A DNA stretch of 64,000 bases. Source: Ceratotherium simum simum. Its lineage: Eukaryota; Chordata; Mammalia; Perissodactyla; Rhinocerotidae. Where the stretch lies: the NCBI RefSeq assembly GCF_000283155.1, contig NW_004454178.1, positions 3,281,318-3,345,317 of the forward strand, read 5' to 3'. A program made the position numbers and the translations under genes. Positions 34,931 to 47,387 of the stretch are shown piece after piece. The notes below the pieces were generated by a model that had not been told where the DNA came from, made no database searches, and saw only the letters and a program-made list of their open reading frames with translations. Within the stretch, counting starts at the first letter, position 1. Every line of letters begins with the position of its first letter.

Positions 34931-36379
34931 TATTATAAAGAAGGCAGGAGTTCTAACGCATACTGATGTCATTTATTTTTGCCATAAATTTAGGAATCAT
35001 TTATGGACCATTATATCCTAATGGCATTAATGCTGGCCAAACTCTGTTTGAGGAATGCAATGGTTACCATCTCCATTTTAAGATACTGAATTTACGGGAA
35101 AAGTAAGCTGTTTACAAATATATAATATGAAAAAGTAGTAAATGAAATACTCTTCACTGTTTTAGAAAACATGTAATGATGCATACATTCTTATTAAGTG
35201 CATTATCCCCTCCGCTAATATTTACTGAGGGCCAACTGTTTACAAGGAACTGTCCTAGATGCTGTGAAATTTTGCCTAACTTCCCAGGGATTTTACTTTG
35301 AGTCTCATTACTGAATATGTATGTATAATAATGGCAGGGACACAGAGGTAATGATATAGCATTATTTAGAAATAATAGCCCCACTAACGCCAGCATGGCA
35401 TCACCATCCCAGGCATCAGGATTAGCAGCAGGCCCCTGGAAACTTAGATTTCAAGCACTAACGAGCAGTGATGGCCGACAGAACAGCAGTCTATTGTTTG
35501 AAGAGATTGGTAAATCTTTACAATAGTTTTCAGAAACTAGCTATCTCTTTCAATTCAGCTTGTTTTATTCACAGTACTGCCACATAGCATGGCAGAAATT
35601 TGTTTTTCGTTAGACATTTTAACTACCGTGTCCTACGTTAGATCAGTTGGAGATAGGCTTCAAATGTCACTTGCAGAAAACAGCAGTTTTTTTCACTAAG
35701 GTACAAACCCATGGACTCATATTTTCATTTCTCCTCCTTTCTCACCTAAATCATTGGAGCAAAAATGAGAAAAATCGTTACATCAGCGAATCAGTTCACC
35801 GAAGCAGTAGCCTCAAACCACAGGTTAATTTGAACTGTTCAAATATAATTACTTAAAAAAGAAAAGGATTCATTACTTTTGTGGTGTTCGCTGGTTCATT
35901 GCACCATTGTCAGAGGTTGTCAATAAACAAATTACATCTAACACTGTGCCCTTCTGCTAAACAGGTCTCCTGGGAATATCTACTTGCACATTATGCTTTG
36001 TTTCATTTTGTGTGTGTGTGACCCATATTCAGATGCTCTTGGTTTTAACATTTTAAAAAATTCTCGATTTCACTTAACAATTGCATAAAAGCAATGTAAA
36101 AGCAGTCTAATATAAATAGGACTACTAAATAAAACATTTATGTTGTTATACAGGGTTTGCTTCTTTTTTGTTTGCTTTTAATCTGGAGCTACATGAAATT
36201 GACTGAAAATTTTGAATGTATATCTGCATGCTTTTTGTGAGAATGACCATAGCTTTAATCTATTTATAAAGAATCCCAGCCCATATACACAAAAAAAGGT
36301 TAAGAAACATTGCTCCAGAAAACTCTTTTTAATAGTGACTAATAAGTAAGATGTAAATTGACACAGGACAGGGAAACGA
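34931..36379. other. Unique non-coding DNA, no gene seen
   Basis: A weak ancient-repeat trace lies at 35215-35270 (TAATATTTACTGAGGGCCAA). A candidate conserved element at 35880-36010 is listed separately. No credible exon. Confidence 0.45.
35880..36010. promoter_or_regulatory. Candidate conserved element with FOX-like site
   Basis: GTCAATAAACA (35919-35929) is a good forkhead-class word. It is preceded by CACCATTGTCAG (SOX-like ATTGT) and followed by AATTACATC. The stretch is unique and has no transposon resemblance. Function is inferred. Confidence 0.25.
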
Positions 36380-36600
36380 GTGTGAAGGGAACTAATTAAT
36401 AATAGCAAACCAGGTGCCAGAGTTAAACAATATACCCATTTCGTTATCATATGAGATGCTCAAAACATAAGGAAAATGTAATTACCTATGTTTTTTCAGA
36501 TGAACCATTATAAACGGGCTCACAGAACCTGGGTTCTAATCTTAGCAATGCTTTTGACCCATGGACAAACATACCTCTCCAATGTACAAATATCACTATT
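36380..36600 (+). mobile_element. Degraded MIR fragments
   Basis: TAATAATAGCAAACCAGGTG followed by GCCAGAGTTAAACAATATAC resembles a MIR 5' half. GCTCACAGAACCTGGGTTCT (36519-36538) with TAATCTTAGCAATGC resembles the MIR 'gacctgggttcaaatcctagctctgc' block. Both are weak. Confidence 0.4.
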
Positions 36601-36790
36601 TCTGTCTGTTTCACTCAGATATTATAAAGATGAATTGTAGAAAAATGTAGTGATATTTCTACATGTGCTTCACTCAGGTCTCTATAAAGCAAAGACCCTG
36701 AATTCCTAATAAAATAGTTTTGATTCAAAAAAGATATCTGGAAAATAAAACAGATTTTCTCACTGATTTCCTTTATTGAGCTAGAACTAT

Positions 36791-37030
36791 TATTCCATTA
36801 AAAATGTTTCCCATAGGTGCCGGCCTTGTGGCATAGTGGTTGAGTTTGCACGCTCCACTTTGGCGGCCAGGGGTTCACAGGTTCAGATCCCAGACACGGA
36901 CATACACACTGCTCATCAAGCCATGCTGTGGCAGGCATCCCACATATAAAGTAGAGGAGGATAGGCATGGATGTTAGCTCAGGGCCAATCTTCCTCACCA
37001 AAAAAAAAAAAAAAAAGATTCCATTAAATT
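36791..37030 (+). mobile_element. Older ERE-type SINE
   Basis: The SINE starts at about 36816 with GGTGCCGGCCTTGTGGCATA. It continues through GTGGTTGAGTTTGCACGCTC, GGTTCAGATCCCAGACACGG (B-box region), CAAGCCATGCTGTGGCAGGC and GGATGTTAGCTCAGGGCCAA, and ends in a 17-base poly(A) to 37016. Many CpGs have become TpG or CpA, so it is older than the 24178 copy. ATTCCATTAAA occurs upstream (36792-36802) and downstream (37018-37028) and may be part of a decayed duplication. Confidence 0.88.
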
Positions 37031-37919
37031 GTGCTAAAAGATTTGGACAGTTAAGTAGTTAATCTCTGGCTGGATTATTACTATTAGATGCTAGGATATG
37101 TGGGTATGCTTTTATAACACACTCAAAATATTGTGTAAACTCTTCCTTTCCTGATTCCATGGCTTGCCCTGTTCTTGCCACAGCTTCCTGTAACATGATC
37201 ATTCCATGATGTCTAAAAATCTCCAGATACTAAACTACCATTCCTATTTTTCCCTTTTGCCTAGATTTTTCACAGTGTTAAATACAGGTAAGCTTACACA
37301 CATGTCTTCACCTTGGGTGCCATCCCAATTCCCTATAACAGGTAGCCTGAAAGCTTGAAATAGCGTAAGACAAATGGATTTAAAAATCAGAGACCAATAT
37401 ATTCCTTTTAAAGAAATATGATAAAGAAATGTTTCCAAATGTCTAAAAGAAATAACTTGGTGAGCTCTGAAATGTATCTCACAAACTTGTCCTAGTCTAT
37501 GCTATACCATGTGTCTCAGAAATGATTCATTCATACAACTAACATTAATTAAACATCCATTTGGACCAGACATCATGGTTGGTGGTAGCCATACCTCGGT
37601 ATATATGACAAATTTGGGACGCCTGCCGATGTAGCAACTCTTATAATAAAAATTCTTACATACTCAGGGCTGATGAATATGGGTTCAGAGGTTATGCACC
37701 ACACAATTCCAGGCATTACTATCTCCACAGACAACAACATTAATGGGCCACCAACTTCACTCAGAAGCCCTAATACTATATAGCATCCTAATTCTTTGCT
37801 TCTCAAATATGGATATGTGGGCCAGGTGGCATTTGAAGTCATAAGACAAACATGTTTTGAGGTTTGGTAAATGATATTACATCCTATTTGCTTTATATAA
37901 AAACACAAAATAAAAATCC
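37031..37919. other. Unique non-coding DNA, no supported gene
   Basis: This contains most of the longest N-free frame in the window (37573-37971, minus, 132 codons). That frame runs into a MIR at its 5' end and has no recognisable domain, so I do not call it a gene. Confidence 0.5.
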
Positions 37920-38075
37920 ACATACAACTTTGGGGCAAATTACTTAACACTGTGAACCTCAGTTTCCCCATTTGTAATATGAAACCACCATCTACTTCAA
38001 GGGGTTGTTCACTTGGGGTATAATATACAAATCACCTGGCATACAGGAAATTGAAAAGAGCCATAAGTTCCCTGC
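37920..38075 (+). mobile_element. MIR 3' fragment
   Basis: GGGGCAAATTACTTAACACT, GTGAACCTCAGTTTCCCCAT, TTGTAATATGAAACCACCAT, AAGGGGTTGTTCACTTGGGG and CACCTGGCATACAGG follow MIR: 'gggcaagttacttaacctct', 'gagcctcagtttcc', 'atctgtaaaatgg', 'tagggttgttgtgagg', 'gcctggcacatag'. Confidence 0.85.
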
Positions 38076-40649
38076 CTTCCCTGGCAGTTATTACATATAT
38101 GTTGATAAGAAGATAATATATTTAATACGAATATTAAATAATATACTTGTCTTTAAGTAGATGCAAACTATTTGTCCAAAATCTTCCCATCTCAGAATAC
38201 TTATGTTAGCTCTATTCAGCATAACAGAACCAACTTTGCAACATAGTAGCTTTTATTCCACAACTCCACGTGTTTGAATTTATGAGTCATCAAAATAAAG
38301 GGTGAATTAGATTCCACTTTATTACCCCATATAATTGCAGTACAATAAAGGATCAGCAAAATATGAGTTTCAGGATTTTCTAAGCAATCACCTCTATTTT
38401 CATTAGGTAAGTGCTATCTTAAAAGTCAAATAATTTATGTAATTGAAAAAAAGAGCTGAATGGTTCTTGTGAATTTCCAAAAGGATAAAACATTATGACC
38501 TCCTATAAAACACGAATAAATATTTTATTTCTGCCTAAGTAATTAGTGGGATTTTGTGTGTTTCTTTTAAGTTGGCACTTTTATTGTTAAGAAAAGAGAC
38601 ATGAGTACGTGAATACGTTATTTCTTTTATTTCCATTTAAACGAATAATCTTCCCTTGATTTTGAAGCTATTGTCTCCATGCAAGTACATAAACAATTGT
38701 TTATGCCAAAGAACAATAGAGGAGATTTGCTCCTGGAAAGGCATTTAGGAAGAAACGAAGGAGGGGAAGGAAGAGAGAGAGGAATGAAGGAGGTAGAAGA
38801 GGAGAGGGATAGAGAAGTGGGGAGAAGACTAGAAAGGAAGGGTAAGGAACAAAAGGAGAAAGGACAGGCGTGTGGGAGAAAGACAGACGCTTAAGTTTTC
38901 ACTTTCCTTCCCTGTCAGGAGGAAGATTGGTATTTGCTTTCCAAGGTGGAAGTGGACCAAAAGGAGGCAGAGAACCACCTCGAGTTATCCGATCACCACT
39001 TAACAGCATCCGCTAGAATGAGCAGGAAAAAGCAGTGTCTTTCAGGAAGAGTGAGCATTTCCCCACACTGCCATCTCCAGGGCTGCATGGACTACAGAGC
39101 TTCAGACAGGTGGGACAGCCAGGATTTCTTCCTATTTTACCTTGTTGACAAAACACTCCAATAATCTACATTTGATTATATTCTCTGCTTGATGGTGCAC
39201 GTATAGGGATGGTTCTTTATCCGCAACTATAAAGATATTTATTCCTTTCAACCAGGCTTAAGTTCACAAATTGCCAGGAGCTTTGTTCCCCTGACATTTG
39301 ATTTTTGTAAATCCTGAGGACAGGCTCTATTTACCCAGTACGTGTTTAATATTGCTTAAGCCCTGATGGTTGCAAAGAGGGGAAATAGTTTCATGGAAGT
39401 CTTCCTGAATGTTAACTATGTCTTGGAAATCCAGTTAAATACTGTAATAGACTTCTTAGTGGGGCCACTATATTTTTAATATGTGACTACATTCCCCAAA
39501 AATGTCATTAGTTTTGATGAGTTCAAAACAAAGATTATTGATCAGTAACTGAAAATTAAAACAAAAATTAAATTTTCATTTTAATTAAAACTAAACTTTA
39601 AAATAAAGACAAATGCTTGAAATCAGAGCCAGCTTTTGAGACTAGCCATGTTTTTGTTTCAGGAAGCCAAGTTTTCCCTGAGACAGTTAGCTGATGTTAT
39701 AAATATTTAATTCAGGGTAGAAGTGCAGGGAAGAAATGTCTGTTGAAACATACTCTACGGAAACATTAAAAGTAGAAACAGAGGGAAAGTAAGTACACAA
39801 AGTGATTTTAAAATAGATAACTTTCCTAATTTGCCAACATAAAGGATAGAAAATACACTGTTTACCTTTCTTCTTTTTATAGTTATGCTTTGGTCTCTAT
39901 GGAGACTTGATAAGTAATACCAGATACTGGAGATTTCAAACCATGTGTGCACCAGCTATACTGCTATGGAGAGTGTGCCTTGGCCAAAGATGCTTTCAGC
40001 AGAATCAAAATTTGGGAATGTTCAGAATTTCAAGAAGCTTCTATCTAGTATGAACTCAAAATAATTTTTCTGTAGAGCTACAGAAAAAGATTTTCAGAAA
40101 GTACAACAAGTGAAGAGAACAGATTTGAAGATGGCAAAAATTAAAGGTTCCTGAGAAGAGGAACTAGAATAACTTATTAGAAACAGGTAGCCTTAAAGAA
40201 AAGTGTGTCTAAAAAACAAGAGAAAATGAATGAAAAGCCCTTTGTGCAAATTAAACATTAGTAGGTACTTATTTAATATAGCTTAGTAGAATTTGTATAT
40301 GTGATATTAACTAAAAATATAAAATAGAAACGGGAAAATAGAAATGGGAAATCTTTATACAGGCACCATATAGAAATTCCTTTATAAAAGAATCTGGCTG
40401 ATTAGTCCCTGAAATCCTCCGACACTCCTTGAAGATGGTGTTAAAGTCTCTAGGACTGTCTTGAGGGAGGTATGACAAAGGTAGAAAACATGAGGACTAA
40501 ACTTGAAGAGGAGATCCCCAGGAAACTACTTCTTACCAAATTAATGAATATTAAAGTACTGTCTGGGATTGAGGAAGGAAGAAATGGCTAAGAAATATAA
40601 GCCTTACTTAACTTTAAGAATTCTAAGCTTCTACTTAAATGCTAGGCAA
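38076..40649. other. Unique AT-rich non-coding DNA
   Basis: No gene or named repeat except the purine-rich block at 38735-38890. Confidence 0.5.
38735..38890 (+). repeat. Purine-rich (GA) low-complexity tract
   Basis: About 150 bases that are almost all A and G on the plus strand (runs such as GAAGGAGGGGAAGGAAGAGA). The frame at 38679-38894 is charged low-complexity sequence from this tract, not a gene. Confidence 0.8.
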
Positions 40650-42235
40650 CCATGCCTGAATCTATTCCCTTAAACTCCAAACCATCCTTCCATGAGGTCC
40701 ACACCAGCAACTTTCCAGTTCAAGTACACACAACTCCATTCCTCAGCAACACTTAGCTCAGTGGTACCGTTTACACTACAGCAGCCTGTCAGCCATCCTT
40801 CTCAATCTTCACAAAACTATCTCCAAATTTCTTCACATTCTACAAACTTGCTTCAACACTGTCATTTCTCTCTCTCAACACGTGACCTTGGCAGCCTCCT
40901 TTACTGAAGACACAGAAGCCGCTACACGAGAACTCCATCAACTTTTAATGCTTGTACTCATCTTTCTTTCCTGAGTCACAGAGAAAGGGACCTTTTTCCA
41001 ATTCAAAGTTAATTCTTCCCCTTAAATTTTTCAACCCATCCCCTCTCATCCCTTCCAGGATCAAAAATACCTTGCACCATAGGTTTTCTCTCTCTCTTAA
41101 GTTTTGAAAACTTCTCTTCTAGTTGTATTTCCTACCTCCTTATAAGCATGCTCAAGTTTTTCCAACAAAAGCAAACAAAACCAACTTAATACTGAATCCC
41201 TGACAAGTGAACACTCTCAGTTTCTACATCCTTCTTTCACAGACAATCTTAATAATCTATATGTTCTCTCTATTGCCCTCCCCCTTTGCTCTTTTATCCA
41301 CACAGGCTTCTCCTCTCTCATCCTGCTAAAGCTTATCTTGCCTCCAGAGATAATAAGCACGTACTCCTTCAGTTCTCGCCTTCAGAACCACTCTCTTCCT
41401 TGAGTTGTTTGACAAAAATCCTATGACCCCAATTGTTGTTTCATGGTCTTCTTTCCAGACTGCTTTTCCTCTGTCTACCCTTCAAATGTTGAGGTCCCAG
41501 AATTCTGGTTTTGACTTCCTTTTCATTCTTCTAGGGTATTCTTGCTGATTCCAAGTTCCATCATTCAATCTATAAGCTGACAATACTAAAATCTATATTT
41601 TCAACCTAAATACTTCTCCTGAGCTCTAGACGCGATTATGCATTATGTCTACCTTAGGTGCCAAAGACAACTGAAACCTCATGTCCAAAATTGAATCACT
41701 GTCTTTCCTCCTCAAACCTGTTCCTCTTCCTATATTTCTTAGCTCCATAAATGGCACCTCCATCCATCCAGCCTTGAGTGAGAGAACCAGGCATATTCCT
41801 CCCCAGGGCTTATTCTCAGCCTCATTTCTCTTTAGAAATTAGACCAAAACTCACTGTCCTGCATACTCTAGCATTAACGAATTATTTTCAGCTCCCTAAA
41901 TTTACCACACTGTTTCAAACATCCACGGCCTTGATAGTTATATTAGAAAAGCTCTTCGTGCAGTAAAACTACTGATATTTCAAGTCTCATTTTAAATTCT
42001 CTATTAATCCCTTCTGGAAACCTAACCCCGGAGAATACTGACCATTCATTCATTGTGCCTGAATTGAGATCCCTAAAAATTTCTAGCACGGTACCTACTC
42101 CACGTCATTACCTTCATTTGATCCATATATTTATTTTCACATGAGATTTTAAGTTTTTTGATGGCAGGGATTTGTCTTATTCATTATATTCCCAGCACAT
42201 AACAGAATAATGACACACACACAAAAAAACATGTA
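40650..42235 (+). mobile_element. Long L2 LINE relic with reverse-transcriptase remnant
   Basis: A pyrimidine-rich block whose later part follows L2 ORF2 in order. GAGGTCCCAGAATTCTGG (from 41491) sits where L2 has the GVPQGS reverse-transcriptase motif. TATAAGCTGACAAT (from 41571) sits at the YADD active-site box. CTCATGTCCAAAATTGAATC, AAACCTGTTCCTCTTCC and ATAAATGGCACCTCCATCCA follow as in L2. The end (GGCAGGGATTTGTCTTATTC, then TATTCCCAGCACATAAC) is the L2 3' region. All frames are broken. Assignment of 40650-41450 is by composition and weaker. Confidence 0.6.
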
Positions 42236-43042
42236 CAGTAAACATTTGAAGGAAGGGAAGGATCTGGAAAGGGAAATTACAAGAATTTTTTGTACAATTG
42301 GTGGAGGAAGGGGGCTTGTTTGGCAATTTACATTTTAACTTTAGAACCAATCATGTAAAGCCAGTGAAACTAATTCTCTCCCAATTTCCCCTGCCATTCC
42401 AAACTATATTGGAATTTGAAAACATTTTTCTAATAAACTACTGACAAAAATATTTTGAATTTCCTTTGTCGGATACCCTGGAAAATTCCTTCCACACACT
42501 AAAGTCAATGTGCATCTGGACAAGTTAGGCCCATGCCTGGGCTGGTCAGACATAGAGTGCTCACTTTGATCTAAAGAAGATATGTCCAGTAGATCCAGAG
42601 ACATATTTCCACCGATCAATCTAGGTGCCCAAGTGTATTCTATGCCAGCCCCACAAAAAGTGCCCAAAATGCGCCAAATTATTGGTAAAACATTAATGAA
42701 CTTTTGGTTCTTTATACTAGATATAAATCAGATCTGGACCAGAATCCTCCCTTGAACCAATGATGCCACAGGAGTAGTGAGTTGAAGCAAAATTCACATG
42801 GCCATTTTCCACATTGTGAGGTTTCCAGATTCACTACTCAAGAATATGAGCCCTCCTAGTAACTAAAAAGCTAAAGTTCTTTAGAACATTTTCAACAGAG
42901 AAGAAATCACTATAATATCTTCTGTGTTAGGATCAGTGGAGCCTACAATGAAAAATAAGCAATCTGATGAACATCTGATTTTTATGTAATCAGAGAAAGA
43001 TCAGGACCTATGAAAATTCCAAGTTATGTAACTTCTTTTCAG

Positions 43043-43110
43043 TGTTGTGTGTGTATATGTCAGTATGTATGTGTGTATGTGTATATGTGTGTATATACAC
43101 ATATATACAT
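43043..43110. repeat. (TG)n/(TA)n compound microsatellite
   Basis: GTGTGTGTATATG and related units, ending in the self-complementary GTGTATATACAC. Confidence 0.85.
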
Positions 43111-44191
43111 AATTAAGACAATAAAGTGAAAGAAATATAAATTCAACATTTAAACACTAAGGCTCTTAAAATGTTTTCTTCATATAAAAAAGGAAAATAT
43201 ATATTAAAATATATGACTGTCCCACTTATGAATACCAAATTAACATGTTAATTATTTTATAATGGCTAATCCATTCTTTTTTCTTTTGACACTAGATACA
43301 GTAACAACGAAAGCTTTTTCATTTTAGTACACTTAATAGAACAAAACCTACTTCCTAACGCATTACTGTTTTTGGAGAGCCTGTACCAAAAAATAAATAA
43401 AGAAAAACCAATTAATCTCCTAATATCAGTATTAACATATGTTAGTTAGTGACGCTTCCTCTGAGCAAGATACTTTGTCAAATACTTTATATAAATCATC
43501 TCTTTTAAGGTTTTCATGCTTTTTCTCTACTTTTTATTAATATTTTCCTAATAATCAATATTTACCTGGCCAAGATTACATAGAAAAATGCACTCCATAG
43601 TTTTTAAACTCCATTTATACCACCTATGGTATGGTTGGCATTACTCCTCACATTTGCAATATAGCCATGTATTTTCTCTGGCAAGGGAGGCTGTGATGAG
43701 ATAAATCTAAGCAAAAAATGAATAATCCTTTGATATTTTCAAAACATTTTCAATATGCCTCACTATAGTAGAAATTTACATATAAAATATTATGACTTAA
43801 ATCGCTGACTTTTATTAAAATATTCCCACAAATAACTATATACAACCAGTGATAAAAGTAAATTTTGAAAGAAAACAATAATAAAATAAAAGGAACTTAA
43901 ATATTTACATAATTACAGATTATGTTCCTCATTATGTTCCTGAACATCAAGAGAAATGTATCTGTTAACCCAAGCAAACACACTCAATGAATTTAAAAAA
44001 GAAATATATTCAAAAATCAAAATGGTTTTATGAAAAAAAAACTAAATATATATTTTAAATAGCCTGTATATTCTTTAGACATCCTAAAATACTTCCGTAT
44101 ATATACTGATATTTGTATAGGTAAATACAGAAAACGTGAAATATTTACCTTGGCTGCTTATATGTAAACAGCTAAGTTGTGAGTGTATATT

Positions 44192-44217
44192 CACACGCGC
44201 ACACACACACACACACA
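44192..44217 (+). repeat. (CA)n microsatellite
   Basis: CACACGCGC followed by uninterrupted AC units. Likely length-variable; short Z-DNA-prone alternation. Confidence 0.9.
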
Positions 44218-44499
44218 AAACATCCCAACTCAATGCTTTAAGAAGATAATAGCATGAAAATCTTATTTATGTGCAATAGTAGATAATATACAATAGCATT
44301 CTGCTCTTATTTGATTTTCATATGCAGAAGTAAAAACTCTCTCGTATCTGCTCCCCCCCAAAATATACACTATTTAATTGTAGTTGGCATTTTTAACCCA
44401 AGACTATCGTTTTCCTTCCATTTGAGGTATAATATTTCAACCAGAAAAAGAATTCTATAAAGAAAACTCTCCCTGAATATACACAAACTCACAAATAAA

Positions 44500-44860
44500 C
44501 CCCATCTCAGCACTGTGACGGCAGCAAGCTCATGCATGATGGATGGTTGCTTTGCTGGAACAGCCAGCCATGGACACCCCTTTGCCCCTCCACTCCATTT
44601 CTTTATTTAATTACATGGCACTGGGAATACCAGGCAATAAAATTGCATTTTCATCCATAGCTGATTTCCATTTAGAGCTTGTCATGTTAATAGTGAAATA
44701 AATTGCTCTAATTGGCAGCAAACTTCATCAAATTCACATTTCTTCCTATTTTATTCAATATTTATTAAACTCCACGTCCTAACTTGCCTGGCTGGTAAAA
44801 GCAGTCCAGTTTCTGAATAAATTATGTCCTAATAGTCAGTGCGGTCACATTGTTTTACTG
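44500..44860. promoter_or_regulatory. Candidate conserved non-coding element (best in window)
   Basis: A unique stretch with dense factor-like words: CTCATGCATGATGGATGG, TTTAATTA (44606-44613), CAATAAAATTGCATTTTCAT (POU-like), TAATTGG (44709-44715), and GTGCGGTCACATTGTTTTAC with a SOX-like ATTGT. There is no transposon resemblance, and the start is less AT-rich than its flanks. It looks like a developmental enhancer, but the inference is from texture alone. Confidence 0.35.
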
Positions 44861-45224
44861 ACGTTCTAATTTAATTCTTAAAGTTTAGATGCATTTGTTC
44901 ATATCGCTTTTGGAAAATTTATTATGAATACTCACTTACAAATTTACTTACCCAATAATTATGATTTGACACTTAGAAAAAATAATAATTTAAAGAAAAA
45001 CAAAAGACAATTAAAATTCTTTATGTGTTCTGTGAATATAAGGTTTAATTGTACAGACTTCTGGGTGGCATTTTCAATTGACCAAAAATTATTTTGGTTT
45101 CCGGAGCTTATTACTCCTGAAATACATCCAAAAAAACATTTGAGATATTTTAAGATGAAAGACCTACACATCATTGAATCATTAAAATGAGTAAGAGAAC
45201 AGACTTGACAATAAAATGAATATT

Positions 45225-45400
45225 AAACTTGAGCCAGAAGGCCGACGTTACAATCCGATCTGTCACTTATTAGCTGTGTGTTCTTGGCTCAGTCAATCTC
45301 TGAAAGCCTGTTTCCCCTTTTGCTAACCAAGGAGTTAGATCAGGTGACCTCACATGTCCTCATCAGTTGTAAAATCTCTGTCATTTCAATGATAAAGGAA
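45225..45400 (+). mobile_element. MIR/L2-type ancient fragment
   Basis: CTGTCACTTATTAGCTGTGT, then TCTTGGCTCAGTCAATCTCT, TTAGATCAGGTGACCTCACA and CCTCATCAGTTGTAAAATCT. The first half matches MIR (gccacttactagctgtgtgacc-ttgg). The second half matches the common 'gactagatgacctctgaggtc' 3' block. Confidence 0.65.
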
Positions 45401-46829
45401 GAGATGAGGAAAGCAAATAGTTCAGCTGAAAAGAGGGTAGTTTCTCTGATGAAATACAAATATTAGCTCTTAGAACCGCAGGTAAAAAGGGAAACACTAA
45501 GAGGTTCATGGCTCCCACTACTTCACTGAAAAAAAATAAATCGTGCTGATTATTGGAAGAAACAAACATTTTAAAAACTAATTCTTTGCAAATATATTAT
45601 AATAATTCTTTGAATTACATAATAAAAATCTATTCAATACCAGTTATAAAAAGTATGCAGGAATAGTTACCATTTCGCCTTTTCTCACATCCGCCGAGAA
45701 CACAATGTTAAACTGCTATTCTGAAAGTTATTTCAGCAGAAATCTTAAGTAATACAGACCAAGTTTGTAGCTTTCTGATCATTTATCGAAATGAAAAGCA
45801 TGGAGAATGGAGGGGAATAAATGTTTAGTTTGTTTCTAGGACTGGTCCTTTCAAATAACAATTCTTTGAGATATTTTGCTGTCACATATATAATATGAGA
45901 TTGAGGTCACAAGCCAGTGTCTAGAATACAGGGATTTTACATAGTTGTTTTAAATAGCAGGTGATGTGAGGCGAAGGTAATATTTTCTTTTGAAAATAAA
46001 AAGACTTGATTTATCTCCTTGCCCAAAAACAGGCCACCAACCACACATTGATTTGAAGTGTTTTCGAGGAGTAGTTAAAGGCTGGTTAAGATTTTTGAAC
46101 TGCAGCTTTACATATTCTCAAACGTTCAAAGGAATAATAGATTGAACTCCCCAAACCATGCATCATAACCAAGAAAGAGATAACGTTGTTCTGAATTTTT
46201 GAGAAAGTAGTGCTGTTTTTTCTATCTTTATCCTATCCACCACTCCAAAAAAAAAAAAAAAAATCTACAATTCCATGGGTTCAGAAGAGAGTTTCTTAAT
46301 AAAAATACTGGTTGTTGATATTGCTAAACGACAATAGTTGAGCAATCATAGGTTCTATTCTCAGAACTAGTGAAATAGTTATAAAGCATAGTCAGAGAAA
46401 TTTCCTTTTCTCTCTCATTCATTCATTCATGCATACATTCATTCACTGCAGAGGAGAGCAAACATCCTAAACATCTACAACTGTATCACATTTTAAGTAC
46501 TAGTTATAAATGAATGAGTTTGAGAAAACAGTTTTTTTTATAACATTTAGAGTTGGCATTTTCTCTTCCAAACATCTCATTCCTACCTATATTCATTCTC
46601 CAAATGATATTTCTATCAAAGGCTTTGAAAGAGCATTAAAAGACCAGAAGGTATTTTGAAGCCATATAGTTTGACCCCTAGACATTTTCTGTCTAAAGTA
46701 TCAAAGGGTGACCAATAAATACTGATAAAATATCTTGCCCTTAACTTCCCCTCCCCCAGCCACAATTAAAGAGAATAAAGATTAGCGATGATGAGTAGAA
46801 ATAAAGCTGTGAGTCTGACTCCTGCCAGT
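45401..46829. other. Unique non-coding DNA with small simple repeats
   Basis: (ATTC)n at 46416-46445 and an A run at 46247-46262. No gene seen. Confidence 0.5.
46416..46445. repeat. (ATTC)n microsatellite
   Basis: CATTCATTCATTCATGCATA and a further CATTCATTC; an imperfect tetranucleotide repeat. Confidence 0.85.
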
Positions 46830-47110
46830 TCTCCATACAGGATGTGGGGTCATGAAACTCAGGCATGTATTTCCTTGAGAGCAAAGTTGATTAAATATGT
46901 TGAAGCAACATGCAACAGACTTACAGCTCTATAATTTGGCCAAGCTAGAGGATCATCATTTTGGCAGTCAAAGTAAATTGCAATTTGTAGGCATGCTGGG
47001 GAAATTGTATTGTAAGAGTTAATTAGAGGAAATATTTTTGTAGGATTTGAGTCTACAACCCAATACTGGGTATAAATTACCCCAGCAGAAAAAAAGTAAA
47101 CTACCTAAGG
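46830..47110. promoter_or_regulatory. Candidate conserved non-coding element
   Basis: Unique sequence with GCAAAGTTGATTAAATATG, TTGAAGCAACATGCAAC, GTAAATTGCAATTTG and GAGTTAATTAGAGG. Homeodomain-like TTAATTAG and POU-like words cluster here. Inference only. Confidence 0.22.
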
Positions 47111-47387
47111 TCCTTTTCAATTTAACATATGTAAAATTGCAAAAATTACTCAATCTGAAGGAGGAGTAACAGTATATGAAGCAGCAACAGCACATGAAGA
47201 AATATGGAAGAAAAAATCTCTGACTATTTTTTAAAATTCCCTGATAACTAACTTAATGCCCACTGATTTGAGAACTTTACTATTTACATGATCCAAGGAA
47301 AGACATAAGCAATCAACATTTTTAGTCTATTCTGATTTTTCCAATCATTTAAAGCTATAAACACATCAAAGATTTGATCCTTAAAAA

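Larger units (their letters stand above)
42236..44499. other. Unique AT-rich non-coding DNA
   Basis: TG/TA microsatellite at 43043-43110 and (CA)n at 44192-44217. A possible MIR 5' trace lies at 43455-43510. No exon or gene recognised. Confidence 0.5.

Noticed and set aside
37573..37971. 132-codon minus-strand frame, longest without N
   Set aside because: Its 5' part is antisense MIR, it has no recognisable domain, and its length is not surprising in 128 kb of scanned AT-rich strand.
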